Assembly (NCBI RefSeq): GCF_016808095.1 | Contig: NC_068975.1 | Coordinates: 23,071,501 to 23,135,500, forward strand | Length of the DNA stretch: 64,000 bases | DNA from: Vigna angularis | Lineage: Eukaryota; Streptophyta; Magnoliopsida; Fabales; Fabaceae | Reading direction: 5' to 3' | Shown: positions 10,819 through 24,239 of the stretch, piece after piece | How the letters are laid out: every line of letters begins with the position of its first letter | Numbering within the stretch: position 1 is the stretch's first letter | Program-made: the position numbers and the translations under genes | Notes under the pieces: generated by a model | What the model saw: only the letters and a program-made list of their open reading frames with translations | What the model was told of the DNA's origin: nothing | The model's database searches: none

Positions 10819-13177
10819 TCAGAAAATAACACTGCCCAACAATATGGAGGTCAGGGGAACCGTAAGGTTGTCATCAAGCTCTGTGCTGATAGGAAGGGAC
10901 TCTACAAATGCTGTGCCAACAGACACTAACAGAAAACCAAGAACCAATTTCCAGCTTCCCTCCATATATCCAAATGAGGAAAAATACCACATATACCTGC
11001 AAAACACTAACTGTTAACTAGGCTCTGGGTTACCACTTAAGGGCAAAAGAAAACAAACACAACATAAGCCAACTGAAAGTTACGCAATAGAAGCTAAGAA
11101 TCCAGCAGACGCCATTGCAATTGAACCGGCATATGACTTGTTTTTGTTGTAATATATCTTTACACCACCAAATCTCCTTCCAACAATATCAGCCATGCCT
11201 GAAACAAAATAAGAAAACAATCATATACACTCCTTGTAAGGAGCAACAGAATGAAGTTTCTCTGCTCCTGATAATGATGTAGAGGTGATTTTTTCTTTCT
11301 TTCCTAGTTTGATATTTTAAAAGAACACCTGGTGGCAACATTACCATCGCCTGCACACAGATTACATATTGCAGCAATGGAGACAGGTGAAGTTCTCCAG
11401 TATATTATGGATGCCAAAGTAATAGTCGTAGCATAATACAGTGGTCCTTTAAGAAGTTCCCTGGTGCACAAGAAGAACTGAGAACAAATTAAGTAATGAA
11501 TGATATGTAATGAATAACCAATCAATGAAGAACATCTCACAACCCATTTGGCATGGTTACAATTTATAGCATTACTCAAATCTTGCTTTTTATATACCAT
11601 AATAAACAGTCAAATATATTCATTTTGTTTGGTTTAGATTGATCAGTATCAGCTTAACAACTTGACAATATGACAAATACTTTTCTAGGCAGAAGAACTA
11701 AATGTAGAATGAGCCAAGTTTTAATTGTTTCCAGATTCAAATATTTCTCACTGGGACTCAAGAATACAATACTGCAACCTGTAATCTCCAAATCTACTCA
11801 TTGATTTCACTGTGGCCTCATCTTTCACTATTCCAAGTCCAGTAACAAGCATCCGAATTATATTCACTCCCGGAATTAAAGCAGCAAAGAACGGAGCCCT
11901 ATTCTCAGTACTGTAATGAGTTAAGAAAGGTCATTCAATAAGAGAAATTGCAACAGAGCTCTGAACAGGCTCCATAATTCATACACTATAGAATTACCTG
12001 AATAATGGCCAGCAGAGCATGAACATCAGCCCAATGCTTATATGTACAAGTTTCCTATTTAATTTCTAAACATTAAAAATAGTTTATGAGAATTCTGCTA
12101 AAGCAAACAAGGTACATTAGAAACACAGCAACTCAGCATCTATTTTTAAATCACAAATAAAATTCATAACACTCCTCAAAAGACAGCATAGCACAATGAA
12201 AACCAAACAAAATACTGCACAACTCATTGATTCTAAATGCATAGGACATCAGTCTTAAAGAGAAAAAGCAAGATAGCAATAAAACATTTTTCTTCAAAAT
12301 TTACACCCTTTGGAACAGTAAATCGTATACAAATCCTTGATCTATCAGTCCCTATACTAGAGAAACAATTAAGACCTTGGCCTATTCCTCTGTGGGTCAA
12401 CAAAGGATTAATCAACACGGTTAACAAAAGCATAAGCTGAGAGCACTAAAGCAACAGATAAAAAGAATAGGTCGAGGACTTACATCACTGCTTCTTTAGT
12501 GTAGGCACAAACGTGATATGATGACATGTCTCAAAATTGGAGACAAAAACGAGGTCTTAGAGGAGTAGCCATTTCCAACATACAATAATAATTTAAACTT
12601 TTCCCAGTGCTAATATTCTGTGATCTCTAAATTTCTTCTGCTTCAATAAAAAATATCCCACTTTTCATCTACTTCATAAAACCATTAACTTAAAAAGTAA
12701 ACTTAATTTCTCACAATTCAAAAACATAGAAAACACCCCACTAAAGCTGTCGCATTACAGAAACAGTCATTTCCACACGTCAACACTAAATTGACCCAAA
12801 ATCCGAAGCCCAGCATCATTTTGTTGAACTTAACCCTACCCCAGAACAAAAAAAGCAATCTTCTGACCCACCTTGTCGAATATGTCTCGTTTTGCAGTCT
12901 CTTGCCAGAGTCTAAGAAAGGACAAGGCGACAATGGCGGAAATGGCAGTGGCGTAGATGTCAGAGACAAGAGGGTCGTGGTGCAGCATGGTGGATCGTGG
13001 AGGGGAAGTGAGAGAGAAGAAGGAGGAGGAGGAAGAGAAGAGGGAAGTGGGTTTGAGTTTGAAAAGAAAAAGGGAAGAAGGAGAAAGGAAAGTGAGTCTC
13101 GTGGTAGGTGGTTGGAGAGGAGGACCAGAAAGATAAGCGATTCGGTCAACCATTTGGACTGTGGTGCTCCTAAACAT
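10819..13177 (-). CDS. FOLK: farnesol kinase, chloroplast-type (phytol/dolichol kinase family)
   Basis: Six minus-strand exons join in frame to 915 nt (304 aa): 13177-12872, 12065-11998, 11910-11779, 11460-11345, 11198-11084 and 10996-10819; introns are GT..AG. The protein starts with a Ser/Pro-rich, probably plastid transit region of about 60 residues, followed by several membrane segments. Family landmarks are RKLVHISIGL (exon 2), RELLKGPLYY (exon 4), NLCAGDG across the exon 4/5 junction, MADIVGRRFGG (exon 5) and VESLPISTELDDNL (exon 6). These match plant farnesol kinase, which uses a nucleoside triphosphate to phosphorylate farnesol and return it to the isoprenoid pool, and separate it less sharply from phytol kinase VTE5. 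Length agrees with Arabidopsis FOLK (about 307 aa). The start could also be the ATG at 13153. No lesion was seen. Confidence 0.88.
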
Positions 13178-13329
13178 GACGCAACCGGGAAAAATCATGA
13201 GAGCGTGGTGAGATGGATTTCTTGTGAAACCCCCAAAGACCTTTTGATTTTTCCACCTTTCGGATCCCATTTTAAGGCCTCATTTCAACTCTGCTTCTTC
13301 AACAAAGTAATAACGGCTACACATTAATT

Positions 13330-15230
13330 AAATATTAGTTAGTTAAATCTTATTCTAATATTCTTTGCAAAATATAATAGGATAATTGACAACATTTTAA
13401 CATATTGGTCGAAAATTATTCTATAAATCAATAATAATAATTATAAACACCAACATAGACCAATCAAATAGTATTGAAATGTTGTCAAAAAAATATTGTC
13501 AAAGTATCAATATCTAATATAATAATATGTTGATCAAACATAGTTAACCGTATTCATTCTCAATTTCACGTCATTTTGTTAAAGTGGCATTTTGACACTC
13601 TCAATACATGTATAACACCAATATTTCTTTTTAGTTTGCTTGTTCAAGGGATGTGATTTTAAGTAACATTCTAAAATTTCCATATTTGGCAAGCAAAACT
13701 CCTACTTATACTAATTTTATTCAAGATGCTTATCATTGACCTTAGTTAGTTCTTAAGCGTCTTCATAAGATATAAACTATAACGTCATAAAAGATACAAG
13801 AGATCATATTTACGTTATCCATAAATATCTCAAGAACATTCATCAATTCAATTAGTAACACTAAATGTTTTTACTATTCATTTTTAATTTGAAGAATTGT
13901 AATTTTTACTTAAATGAGTGATACCAAAATCTAGTGTCTATTTTAAAAATCAAACTATTTCTCTTGAATAATTTTGTTTAACTATGAATAATGTACCAAA
14001 CATATGTATTCATTTTTCTTCTTTACCAAATGCTTCTCACAGTTGGGACACTCAACTTAACAAAGTGTTCTCTTTATTAATCTCTAATTTCTCTTTCAAC
14101 TTTACTATTCAATTGAAGTTATTTTACAATATGTCATTTACATTAGTCTTGTCCCATATACGGAATCAAAGGAAAAATCTACTTCTATCTTGAAATGTAT
14201 TTAATACTTATTTATTTACATGTGTAAATCTCTAAATTACAAGCATATTGTTTATCTAAGTCTCACAATTGATCTCTATATCAAACCAAATAATGAAACA
14301 ACTTACCTTAATGTGTGATTCACTCCATACTTGTGTAACTATTCATTTTGTATTATTCTAACTTGAAGACACCACTAACTAAAAGAATGTAATTGACATA
14401 TGGTCAATTCATCCTGAAGAAGATATTCAGACCTTTCCAAAGGTAAGCATCTCAAATTCACTTGGAATTTGTACTCATAAACAACAACAAAACACTTATA
14501 ACATACAAAAACATTACACCAAAACAAATATGTAAAACTATTAACCTCAAAAGACAACTTAAAAATATAGACTTAATACATATTTTGGTCCTCTTATTAA
14601 TTAGTTTTGTTCAAATTGACTCTCTTATTTTTGAGATGTTCAAAGTGGTCTTATCTTTTGTAAAATTGGTTCAATTTAATCCTTTTTGCTGACGACGTTT
14701 AAAACGCTAACGACATAATATCCACCTTAGTCAATAATCAATAAGTTGTCTAGTTTTGAAATATATGGCAAGATCAACCCAATTGATGTGGCAATGTTAA
14801 GAGTTTAAGTTATTCTATAAAAGAAAATTACAATTACTTTCGAAGGGATTTGTGATTAGGGTTAAATTGAGGTTGAAGAATCTACTGAAATTGGTCTTCA
14901 ATTTAGGTTTGTGGTTTTTTGAACGTAGGTCAGGTAGATGTTCTTAACCTTATATTGTTGGTGTTAGATTGGGGTGTTAAGCTTTAATTTCACGTTGAAT
15001 ATGTTGATTGGACTTGGGTTTCGTGCTATAAATTTTGTAATTATCTATTATATATTGTATTACATTTCAAACCCTTAAGTATATATTTAACAATATATTG
15101 TATTACGTTCAAACCCTTAAGTATATATTTAACGCAAACATTTATTTATTTAATGGGAAGATTTTCAAACAAGATTTTCTCAAGCAATATCTAAGACTAC
15201 ATTTGTTGGTGTCTTAGAATGTAGTCCCTT
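13330..15230. other. gene-free stretch upstream of the kinase gene
   Basis: The part nearest the kinase start presumably holds its promoter, but no specific site is claimed. A short tandem duplication (CAAACCCTTAAGTATATATT) occurs at about 15049-15134. The part at 14575-14830 reads like a diverged dispersed repeat (a GGTCC..AAATTGAACC-type end), but its limits could not be fixed. Confidence 0.45.
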
Positions 15231-15237
15231 ATACCCT

Positions 15238-15640
15238 CTAGAGGAGGAAAGATTGAGGAATAGATGTTGGTTAGAGGTTGCGAGTGGAAGGTATAAGGGA
15301 GACATATATGGGATTGGAAATCTTAGTTCTCAAGATGACTGCGTCGAAAGTTACATATGACAGACACATGCATCTTCTATTCAACAACCAAATGCAGAGA
15401 ACTTTATTCAAGTTCAAACGCAATTAGCAAGTCATGATCAGCAGATTCAACTAATGAATTCTCAATTTCAAAGCTTTATTGATGTCATCGTGTAATACCT
15501 TCCATCTTTGGCAGTCACAACTGCACAACAATTTTTTTCAACCGCAAAATAGTGAACAACAAAATCAGCCAAACAATGATGTTCAATCAAAAGATCAACC
15601 ACAAGATGAAAAAAATGATTATCATAATTATTAGCATTAG
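15238..15640 (+). pseudogene. fragment of plant transposase (Ptta/En-Spm type), C-terminal part
   Basis: The frame from 15238 reads LEEERLRNRCWLEVASGRYK, then GDIYGIGNLS, and after an in-frame TGA continues in a glutamine-rich tail (QTQLASHDQQIQLMNSQFQS). A basic segment with KG-YG-G followed by a Gln-rich coiled tail is typical of the C-terminus of plant transposases of the Ptta/En/Spm family, which in CACTA elements often ends this way. Only about 130 codons survive, with at least two stops and a probable frameshift. No CACTA termini were found around it, so it is an orphan fragment. The family call is from memory of such proteins. Confidence 0.45.
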
Positions 15641-18600
15641 GCATGTTAAGAACTTAATTGTATGCATCTATTGCAATGTACTATTATATAATTGACAATC
15701 ATGTTTATGTAAACAATATTTATGTACTAATGTGAAATGTTTGTTTAAGTTTTAAGTGTTCAATGTACATGTGCTGAACCTTTTCTTATATATATGTCCA
15801 GGTCTGCGAATAAATTACATTGATACAAGTAAACTTTTTGTGTTATTATGTTAGGTGACTGTATATGAATATATCCATATATAACTAGAGGTATCAACTT
15901 AACCCATGGCCCATGGGCTAACCTCAACCCACTCTCATAAAAGTCCCTTTTTAAGAAGCCCCTTAAGTGGGGGCCAAAAAGAAGTGAAATTTTAACTTTT
16001 TTTTTCAGTTAAAATAAAAATTTTAATAAACAAATAAACAAATAAAAATATCAAAAACAATATTTAATATGATACTAAACTAAATTTTTTAATAAAAATT
16101 ATACACTATTACGATGTTTTTAGAAAATCTATATAAATATTGTAAGAAATATTTTTCATAAACAAATAAAATTCAGTTATACAACAATTAATAATGTGCA
16201 ATAATTTTGTTTTAACCTATCAAACTGTTGTTCAACACTCCCTGAAAAAAAAAATAAAGAAAATAAAAGGCACTAGTTTGAAGTTTCCAGCTAGTTTTTA
16301 ACTGGAAAAGTGTTTAATATATAATTTATAAAGTAATCATTGAACATCCATATTAAATATTCAAAACTGGTGCCATCATTATAGCTAAAAATACCACCAC
16401 CAACTCTTCTATCAATTTGTTAAAAAAATCATATTGAATGTTTAAAAGAAAATTAAATAAAATATTTTCATTGAATAATAAGCTAAGTGAATACTACTAT
16501 ACTTACCTTATATGAACTCCATTTTTTTAAAAAATTATCTCGCTCTATTAATTAAATTAGAAACTCACCTGAACAAATGCAGTAAAAAAAAATCTGTAAA
16601 TTAAATCTGATATATACATATGTAACTGATTCCTAGTTATTGTATTATGTTCACATGAACTCTGGGGTAATCAACTATATTTAACTATCTGTTTTAACAA
16701 TAATACTATATTTAACTAATAAAAATAGATATAAGTAAAATTTTAAATTTGTTTATAAATTATATAGCTATAAATTTATAGTCTAATGTGTTATAATTTT
16801 TTAATATGATGATAATTTAATATGTATTTAATTTATGTAATAATTTAATAGTTTAAAATGTTATAAATTATTGTATTCAAAATGAATATTTTTTTTAAAA
16901 AATACTTATAGGTTGATCTGACCTACAATATTTTTGTAGATATTTTAACTCCGTGAACTTTTTCTATAGGAGACATTTTGATTCTATGGGTTTTTCTGGT
17001 TCCAACCCACGTGTATCATGATCAAACCATATAATGGGATTAAAAGTGACGGGTCTATATGTAACATTACTTATGATCCTTTTATCATGTAACATTATTT
17101 TACATATGAATTTTTGAATTTACATACAAATTTTGATCATAGATAAGAATATTTTTTGTTGTAGTGAAAATTATTATTACACATATTTTAATCATTCTCT
17201 ATAATGTCTTTCTTGATATCAAAGAAAGCATACATTTTCTATATCTCTTACAACTATAACGCGAGAAAAACTATCATAATAAAAAAATTTGAACCATCGT
17301 AAATGTAGAATAGTGTTTTTAAAATTGGATGCATATTAAATTTAATTTTTTTTCTTTAATAAACACACCAAAAGACCAAACATGTATTCAATTACTTCAA
17401 CCATTAACAAATTTGGAACAAAATTAACAAAATTAAATTTGTGTAAGTTATATTTTTTTTCATATTATATTAAAAACAAAAATATGTCAATATATATTAT
17501 ACTACTAACTATTTACCATAATTTATAATATGTTTCTAATTTTTTTTTTAATGACATGGGTAAGACCCCGTGGCCATGGTCCATTGTTTACTTTTTCTTT
17601 TCCTTTCTTCTTTTTCTTTTCTTTCTTCTTTTTACACCCCTCTCTAATTTTCTTCCTCATAAAACCCTTCGTCCATTTATGATCTTAATTGTTATATTTT
17701 TCATAAAAAAGCTATCAATATGTTTTACCTAAGTAGAATTTAATTTAGTACGTATATTTTTAATGTAAAAATATGCAAGTTCTTTCTCTTTTAGCCTATT
17801 GTGTAAGCATTTGAATATTTCTCTTGTTTTTCAGTTAAGAAAAGTTTGTGAATACATTTGGATTTTTTTTTTTGTAAACTCTTGCTTGTTTGATAATTAA
17901 ATGGTATATATATAATCCTAAACTTTAATGCGAAATTATAATTTATTTATGTTTCAAATTTTTTTACAATTTCATTTCTAAACTTTAAAAATAAATTAAT
18001 ATAATTCTTATAACCTAATTGTATTAATTTTTTTATGTGTTAACAAGGTTTTAAGTTCTCGTTTAAATTATTTACATCATTTGATATATTAGAACTCAAA
18101 TGATAAATTAAAATGTCATTTAATACATAGAAAAAATTAATACTAATGAATTAAAATGATTATATTTATTTATTTTTAAAATTTAAAAACTAAAATGTAC
18201 CAAAATTTAAAACAAACACAAATTTCTTTTTCGTTTTAGGAACTAAAAAAAATATTTAATAATTTATATATTGAAAAGACTTAATGCATGTGTATAATTT
18301 GGTTATATCGGGTTTTACATCATGAAATTATTATTTTACTAAATAAAACTATGAAACATCGTATACAATTATAAATGGAAATCTTGTTGTGCTTAATTTA
18401 TTTTTTGTTTAATTTAATGAACTAGAATAGGATAATAATAACTGATTATACATGTTTATTTGAGGTAAATATAGCTAATCAAAGGCTAGGATAATGTTTA
18501 AAATAACAAATTATTAAAAACAATGTAAAAGAAAGCAATTAAGTGTTGCCTAATAAAGCAACTTAGGTAAGCAAAGAAAATCAAATATCAATATACTTAA

Positions 18601-19664
18601 AATTAGATCATTTGGTAATACAACACAAATTGCCAACATCTGATCTGGAATCTTTCTGAATTTGAGTTCAAATGATAATTTACATTTAAAATTTTCATAT
18701 TAATTAACAGATTTGAATATATATATATATATTTTATTTATTTTATAAAATATTTTTTAAAAGTAAAATTGTGACGGAGTTTCAAATCTTAAAACAAACA
18801 ATATTTTAACGGACTTCGGACTTGAAGAAATTTACATTTATGTAGAAACAAAAGATGAGATTCTAACTATAAACTCTCGTTCTCGTTAAATCTTAACTAG
18901 GAGACTTATTGGAATTTTGTTTTTTCGTATAACGCAAGTATAATAATCCCACATTCTTCCTTTAACTCTCCAACACTTTCATATTAAACCCATATAAGAT
19001 AGAGTAAATATCAAACATATATTATAAATTATAAGTAAGATAGGATATACATCGACAAATCATGTCAACTATTTATGATATAAATCTTTATGAAAAATTA
19101 GCAATTCAATGCTAGTTACCAAAATTGTGATCTTTTTCTTAAAATATAAGTACATATTTTTCTTTTGACATTTTAAGATGTTTTAAGAAAAAAATTGTGA
19201 TGAAATTTTAAATTATTAAACTGATAATATTTTAAATGTAATGATTAGTGATAATAATATTAATTTAATAAATTCAAAGATAAAAATTAACATATTTGTG
19301 AAAACGAGGACGAGGTTGAGCAAATCATGTGACTATTCATAATATAGATGTCTATAGAAAAATAGCATGATATAGAAATTGAATACCAAAAGATGAGATA
19401 TTTTTCCAAAATTATAATACATGGAAAAATTTAATAATCGACCGGTTAATACTTCAACTACAGCTGATTTTCCATAAAATCTAATGTAGAAATATTTTTA
19501 AAGAGAGATAAAATTAATCAATACGTGTTTTGTATTGAGAAACTGACAGTCCTGTTGTTGCCAGAGCAGATCTTTGTCTGTCTATATTTATAAAGAAAGC
19601 ACTCCATAGTATTATTATCTTTCGTTTGTTCTTGTTTTGCAGTTTGGAAAAAGAACAGCGATAT
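15641..19664. other. long AT-rich gene-free stretch
   Basis: Four kilobases with no supportable coding sequence. There is a pyrimidine-rich tract (TTCTTTTTCTTTTC type) at 17590-17660 and a short AT repeat at about 18716-18732. The last few hundred bases before 19665 should contain the promoter and leader of the bZIP gene; a possible leader intron acceptor (TTGTTTTGCAG) ends at 19642. Confidence 0.45.
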
Positions 19665-20140
19665 ATGGGAGAAACTGCAAAGAAGATTTGCCTTGTTTCT
19701 CTGAAATCTGAATCAAACCTAGTAAAATCCACTGCAGGAAGAACCAACCCTGAGTTGGATCTCAAACTTGGCCTTTCTAACACTTATTCTGCAGGTAATG
19801 ATCAACCTCAGAAAAATCTCATCGTCAATGCTACTTCTACAACTCCTGCTTCCAGCATCAATCTCAGCACAAACCAAACCTACGAAAGAGAAACAAGTAA
19901 AATTGATCTCAAGTTGGCCAAACAAAAGGAGGATTCAAAAAGGCTAAAGAGGTATATTATGAAATTATTTAGGCTTACATTGAAAATTTGGTTGAAATGA
20001 TTTACCTTGTCTTGTGTGTAGGATGATGTCTAATCGAGTTTCTTCAGAGAAATACAGAAAGAAAAAGATGTTGTACATTGACCACTTGGAAAATGAATTC
20101 AGAACACTCCGGGTACATGCCATCTGTGTTTTTCTATAAA

Positions 20141-20237
<97 letters not shown>

Positions 20238-20629
20238 GTTTCGATGTAATTAATATATTTAGAGGTTTCTGTATGCAGCAACAAATCTCCAACATTCGTT
20301 ATCAAATTCAAAAGACTATGAATGTTCACCAGTCATTGCTCATCGAGCAGCATCAAGTGAAATTACAAATAGCAGCTTTTCAAAAAGACAGAATAATCAA
20401 AGAAGGTCACTCCTTCTTCCTTGTTTTGTGTTTGTCATTGGTTTAAACATTAAAATTCAGTTTTTGAAAAAAATGTTTTTTTATTTCAGTTGAAATCGAA
20501 AAGAACATAGCAGAAGGGAATAGGCTGCGAAAGCTCCGAATGAATCAACTGAAGGGTATAGAAGATGCAAAACGTGAATCGGATTGTGGTTTGCGTGCAA
20601 TAAATGAACAACTCGATCTCAACCTCTAG
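19665..20629 (+). CDS. bZIP-like transcription factor with EAR motifs
   Basis: Four exons join in frame to 645 nt (214 aa): 19665-19951, 20022-20112, 20279-20405 and 20490-20629. Residues about 95-115 hold a bZIP basic region, RMMSNRVSSEKYRKKKML, with the Asn-x7-Arg spacing needed for DNA contact. A heptad-patterned coiled coil follows over exons 2-4 (DHLENEFRTLRQQ, then LIEQHQVKLQIAAFQKD). The layout resembles plant group-I-like bZIPs, whose zipper also contains an IAAL-QDK stretch. Three LxLxL (EAR repressor) motifs are visible: LDLKLGL in exon 1, IDLKLA at the end of exon 1 and LDLNL at the very C-terminus, suggesting a repressor. Intron 2 carries a long (TA)n tract. No lesion was seen. 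A diverged paralogue lies at 46494-47401. The ATG was chosen because upstream sequence reads as a possible leader intron. Confidence 0.75.
20145..20234. repeat. (TA)45 microsatellite in intron 2 of the bZIP gene
   Basis: About 90 uninterrupted bases of TA dinucleotides lie 32 bases downstream of the 20112/20113 splice donor. They make up more than half of the 166-base intron and are probably length-polymorphic. Confidence 0.95.
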
Positions 20630-20979
20630 TCGGTACAAACATATTCCATGATGTTTCATAGCCATATCTTTAAATAAGTTTCTATCTAATTATTCTTGAA
20701 CTTTACTTTGTTGAGTATTTATTAAACTATTAACTTGCTCTTCGAAAATTTTCTTAAAACATTTTTAAGAAAGATAAAAGGATAAAGTACACTTTTTTAT
20801 AAGTTATAGTTAATTGGTAGAAGATTTCCCAATCAAATTATCTAAATTCTGTTTTTTTAAGATAGACATAAGTTAATTATTAAGTTAAGGAGTTTCCTTT
20901 TCCATTTTCTAAGTGTTTATGAAAGAACTTGTCTAACCAGGTCCTATATTACTCTCTTTATTTTATTATAATTAATTTC

Positions 20980-21013
<34 letters not shown>

Positions 21014-21822
21014 CATATTCTTATATCAGAGTTTTATCTCTTACAATTTTTTATCTTTTGTTATTTAATCTGCAGTTCAGGTATATTGAAAGCTGGAAGT
21101 ATCAACTGTGTGGGATTCTGCAAAAGATGCTGCTGGCTGAGTGCAATTTTTTTTTTTTTGGAATAAGCAGCCTTGGAACCTTTTATCTAGTGTTATGCAT
21201 GGTTTCAGAGACTTTTGCAGAAAAATACAGAAAATACAAACTTATAAAGTAATTAGCTAGAGAGGATTCGATCACCACAGCAGGGACCTGATTTTTATAT
21301 GAATTATTACAGTGAGTATGTCTGAGACATTATATTAATCAAACAAGATTATATGCTGAAATAATTTAATTAAATTAATGCTAAATTAGGAACAATATTT
21401 TTTAAATTAAATATTATTATAGCTTTGAGTCATATTAATATTATTAAAAGATATGAACTCAAATTTAATGAATTATTGCATTACTTTTTCTTCATCATGT
21501 TAGTATTGTAGATAATAAAAGTTAATCATTATCGTTAATTTCACAATTATTTATCGTGTTAGAATTTGATATCATTACAATATATTTTCATTATAATTGG
21601 TGCTTTATAATAATTCACCTATATAATAAGAAAAAGAGAAGTTGGAATGATGAAAATGATGACTTTTGAATCAAATATTATTTTACTAATAAAATTATAA
21701 CGAAGAAATTTTCATGTGTTTGAAATGTTCATTTTTTATACTCGTTTTGAAAAATTCACGTATTTTATGTGTTCTAATTCAGAAAGTTTGCTTTAAAAAT
21801 TATGTTCCAAAAAAATTATTTT

Positions 21823-22055
21823 GTAATTTTTATGTATTTCAGAAAGCTTGTTATAAACATTTAGCTCCAAATTTTTTTAAAATATTCTGAAAAATTTCCA
21901 ATAAATAAAATAAAATCTAGAAGTTACTTTCAAAATGATAAAATAATTATTTTAAAAATTGAGTTATACTCATAGAAACCACCTGTATATCAATCATGGT
22001 GTAAACCACCTAAGATATTTTACAAAATAAAGAAAACCTAATAATAATAATTAAA
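21823..22055. repeat. dispersed direct repeat, copy 1 of 2
   Basis: Starts near TTTTTATGTATTTCAGAAAG and runs through CAATCATGGTGTAAACCACC to AAAGAAAACCTAATAATAAT. A second copy in the same orientation lies at about 23190-23445. They differ by many small substitutions and indels, so the duplication is old. The content is unrecognised. Confidence 0.8.
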
Positions 22056-22648
22056 TATTAAATAAATTTGTTAAATATGTTTTTAGTTATCATAAAATTG
22101 AAATTTATCCTGTACAAAACATTGATACATTTTTATTTCCAAAATTAAAAAATGAATAGATATAATTTTTTTAATCAAATTAAGTTAAATTAAAACTGAT
22201 ATCGTGTCAAATTATGTGTGAAATACATTTCACAAGTTAAAATTTAAAATAATTAATTAAAACGAGGATATCAATTCATTTTCAAAATTTAGGATCAAAA
22301 TATATTAAAATTTTCAACAAAGATAAAATCTAAATTTTATCAAAGTTTAGAAACTCAAAATATATTTAACTCTATATAAATTAACTCTAATGTAACAAAA
22401 CACTTTATTACCTTTAGTTAAATCTGATAAAAAATAATTAAAATATAAATAATAATAATTATAAAAATAATAATTATTACTATTATAAAAATAAGATAGA
22501 GATTTGGATAATAAAATATTCATCAAGTCAAACAAATAGTGATAAGATAGGACAAAATTATAATGAGAAAATTACTAAAAGTAACCTAAATTGAGATACC
22601 CAAAGAATTGATTTTAAGAAAAAAACACCTTAATGCATAAGACAAAAT

Positions 22649-22706
<58 letters not shown>

Positions 22707-23189
22707 CGAATGCACGTCTCTAAACTTCATGAATACCAATATTTTAAAAAACAATATAAATTATAAAACTGAAAACACCTTTTATGAACTGACGTATTGT
22801 CTCTACTCATACTATTAATAATATTTATTAATAGGATGAAGTAAATAGTAATAAATATCATTAAATAAAATAATAATTAGTAATAAATCGGATTTAAAAG
22901 AAAATAAAGGTAATATAAATTAAAATCAGTTTACTCATAAATTGCATTTATCTATAAAATTAATAGTCAATAAAGATTACAGTAACCTAATTTTGTTTTA
23001 AACTATATTAAATATTTTCTACATATAAAATAAAGTATTGTATCTTAAAAATAAAATAAAACAAAAATATGTAATCTTTTAAAATAAAGTATTGTATGTC
23101 AACCTAATAAACCTTTGAAGTCTGAGTATTACACTTAGTTTATAAACTTTCATCCAAACAAATACACAAACTTAATTATCTTGTAATTT

Positions 23190-23445
23190 ATTTTTTAATT
23201 TTTATGTATTTCAGAAAGCTTGTTATAAAAATCCAACTCCAAAAAATCTGTTCTAGAAATTAAAAAAAATTCTGAAAAATTTCGAAAATAAAATAAAATC
23301 CAGAAGTTACTTTTCAAAAGGATAAAATAATCATTTTAAAAATGATGAGTGCAGATATAAGAACCACCTATATATCAATCATGGTGTAAACCACCTAATA
23401 TATTTCACAAAATAAAGAAAACCTAATAATAATAATAATAATAAT
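23190..23445. repeat. dispersed direct repeat, copy 2 of 2
   Basis: Same unit as at 21823-22055, sharing CAATCATGGTGTAAACCACC and a trailing (AAT)n run. It ends about 220 bases before the nested LTR element. Confidence 0.8.
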
Positions 23446-23669
23446 TCAACTTTAGTTAAAATGTCTGAATTTGAACAATTAAGCTCCACAACTTTTTATT
23501 CAAATATTAATAAAATAAAAAAGTAATCGAGAAAGCATTATTTGTGGCATTTGATCGTGGGATAATGCACTGTATCCTCTACTATTTATATTACTATTTT
23601 AGCAAACGATTTCTGTCTGACAAAATGATAAATGTATTTTGCAATGAGAATAACTTCAATTATTAAAAT

Positions 23670-24078
23670 TGTTTCGGTATGGATGTTCTCCAATGTGTCT
23701 TTGTTGCTTCCAAATGTCGGGATGCTCGCTTCTCCTCAATTATTGTCGTTCGCGCTCCTTCAACTCGTAGCGCTTGTCTACTCTCACCAACGGAGGGGGG
23801 AGTTACCTGCGAAGATACTCCGACGCTCAAGTCAGACATGAGTTATGGAGCCTCAGTTCTCAAGAAAGTGATTATATTATCACTTTAGAATATTATCTAG
23901 AGTCCATCTGGCATAAGTGGAACGTACCTGGTGTTTGACTATGTCCTTCTATTTATAAGTGTTTCATAAGCCAAATAAAAATAACCTTAATTACTTGAAA
24001 ATTTGGTTAGTTACTCATAAATATCTTAACCGCTTAAAATATCTAAGATATTTTATCCAATAAATATCTTACTATACA
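23670..24078 (-). repeat. LTR of the split element (3' LTR in its own orientation)
   Basis: 409 bp, starting TGTTTCGGTATGG and ending CTTACTATACA on the + strand. Most differences from its partner at 42551-42960 are transitions. Confidence 0.9.
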
Positions 24079-24239
24079 TAATGCCCCTCAAGTCCGAGTT
24101 AACCGTTCGGTTTTATGGACGGGTTAACTATAGGACTTGTGAGTTTGAGGGAAGCTGTATCCGCTGTGTTAGGGAGCGTGTTTCCAGTCGTTGCTCATCT
24201 GTGGACTGAACGACGGGCTTTATGGGTTCTCTTTGCCAT

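Larger units (their letters stand above)
20630..23664. other. gene-free stretch downstream of the bZIP gene
   Basis: AT-rich, with a (CT)n(TA)n compound microsatellite at about 20982-21014 and an (AT)24 tract at 22654-22702. It contains one copy pair of a dispersed direct repeat (listed separately). No gene is supported; the 107-residue frame at 20929-21252 is low-complexity. Confidence 0.5.

Noticed and set aside
20078..20446. 122-residue frame with a long YI repeat
   Set aside because: Translation of the (TA)n tract across a bZIP intron; the real exons are in the spliced model.
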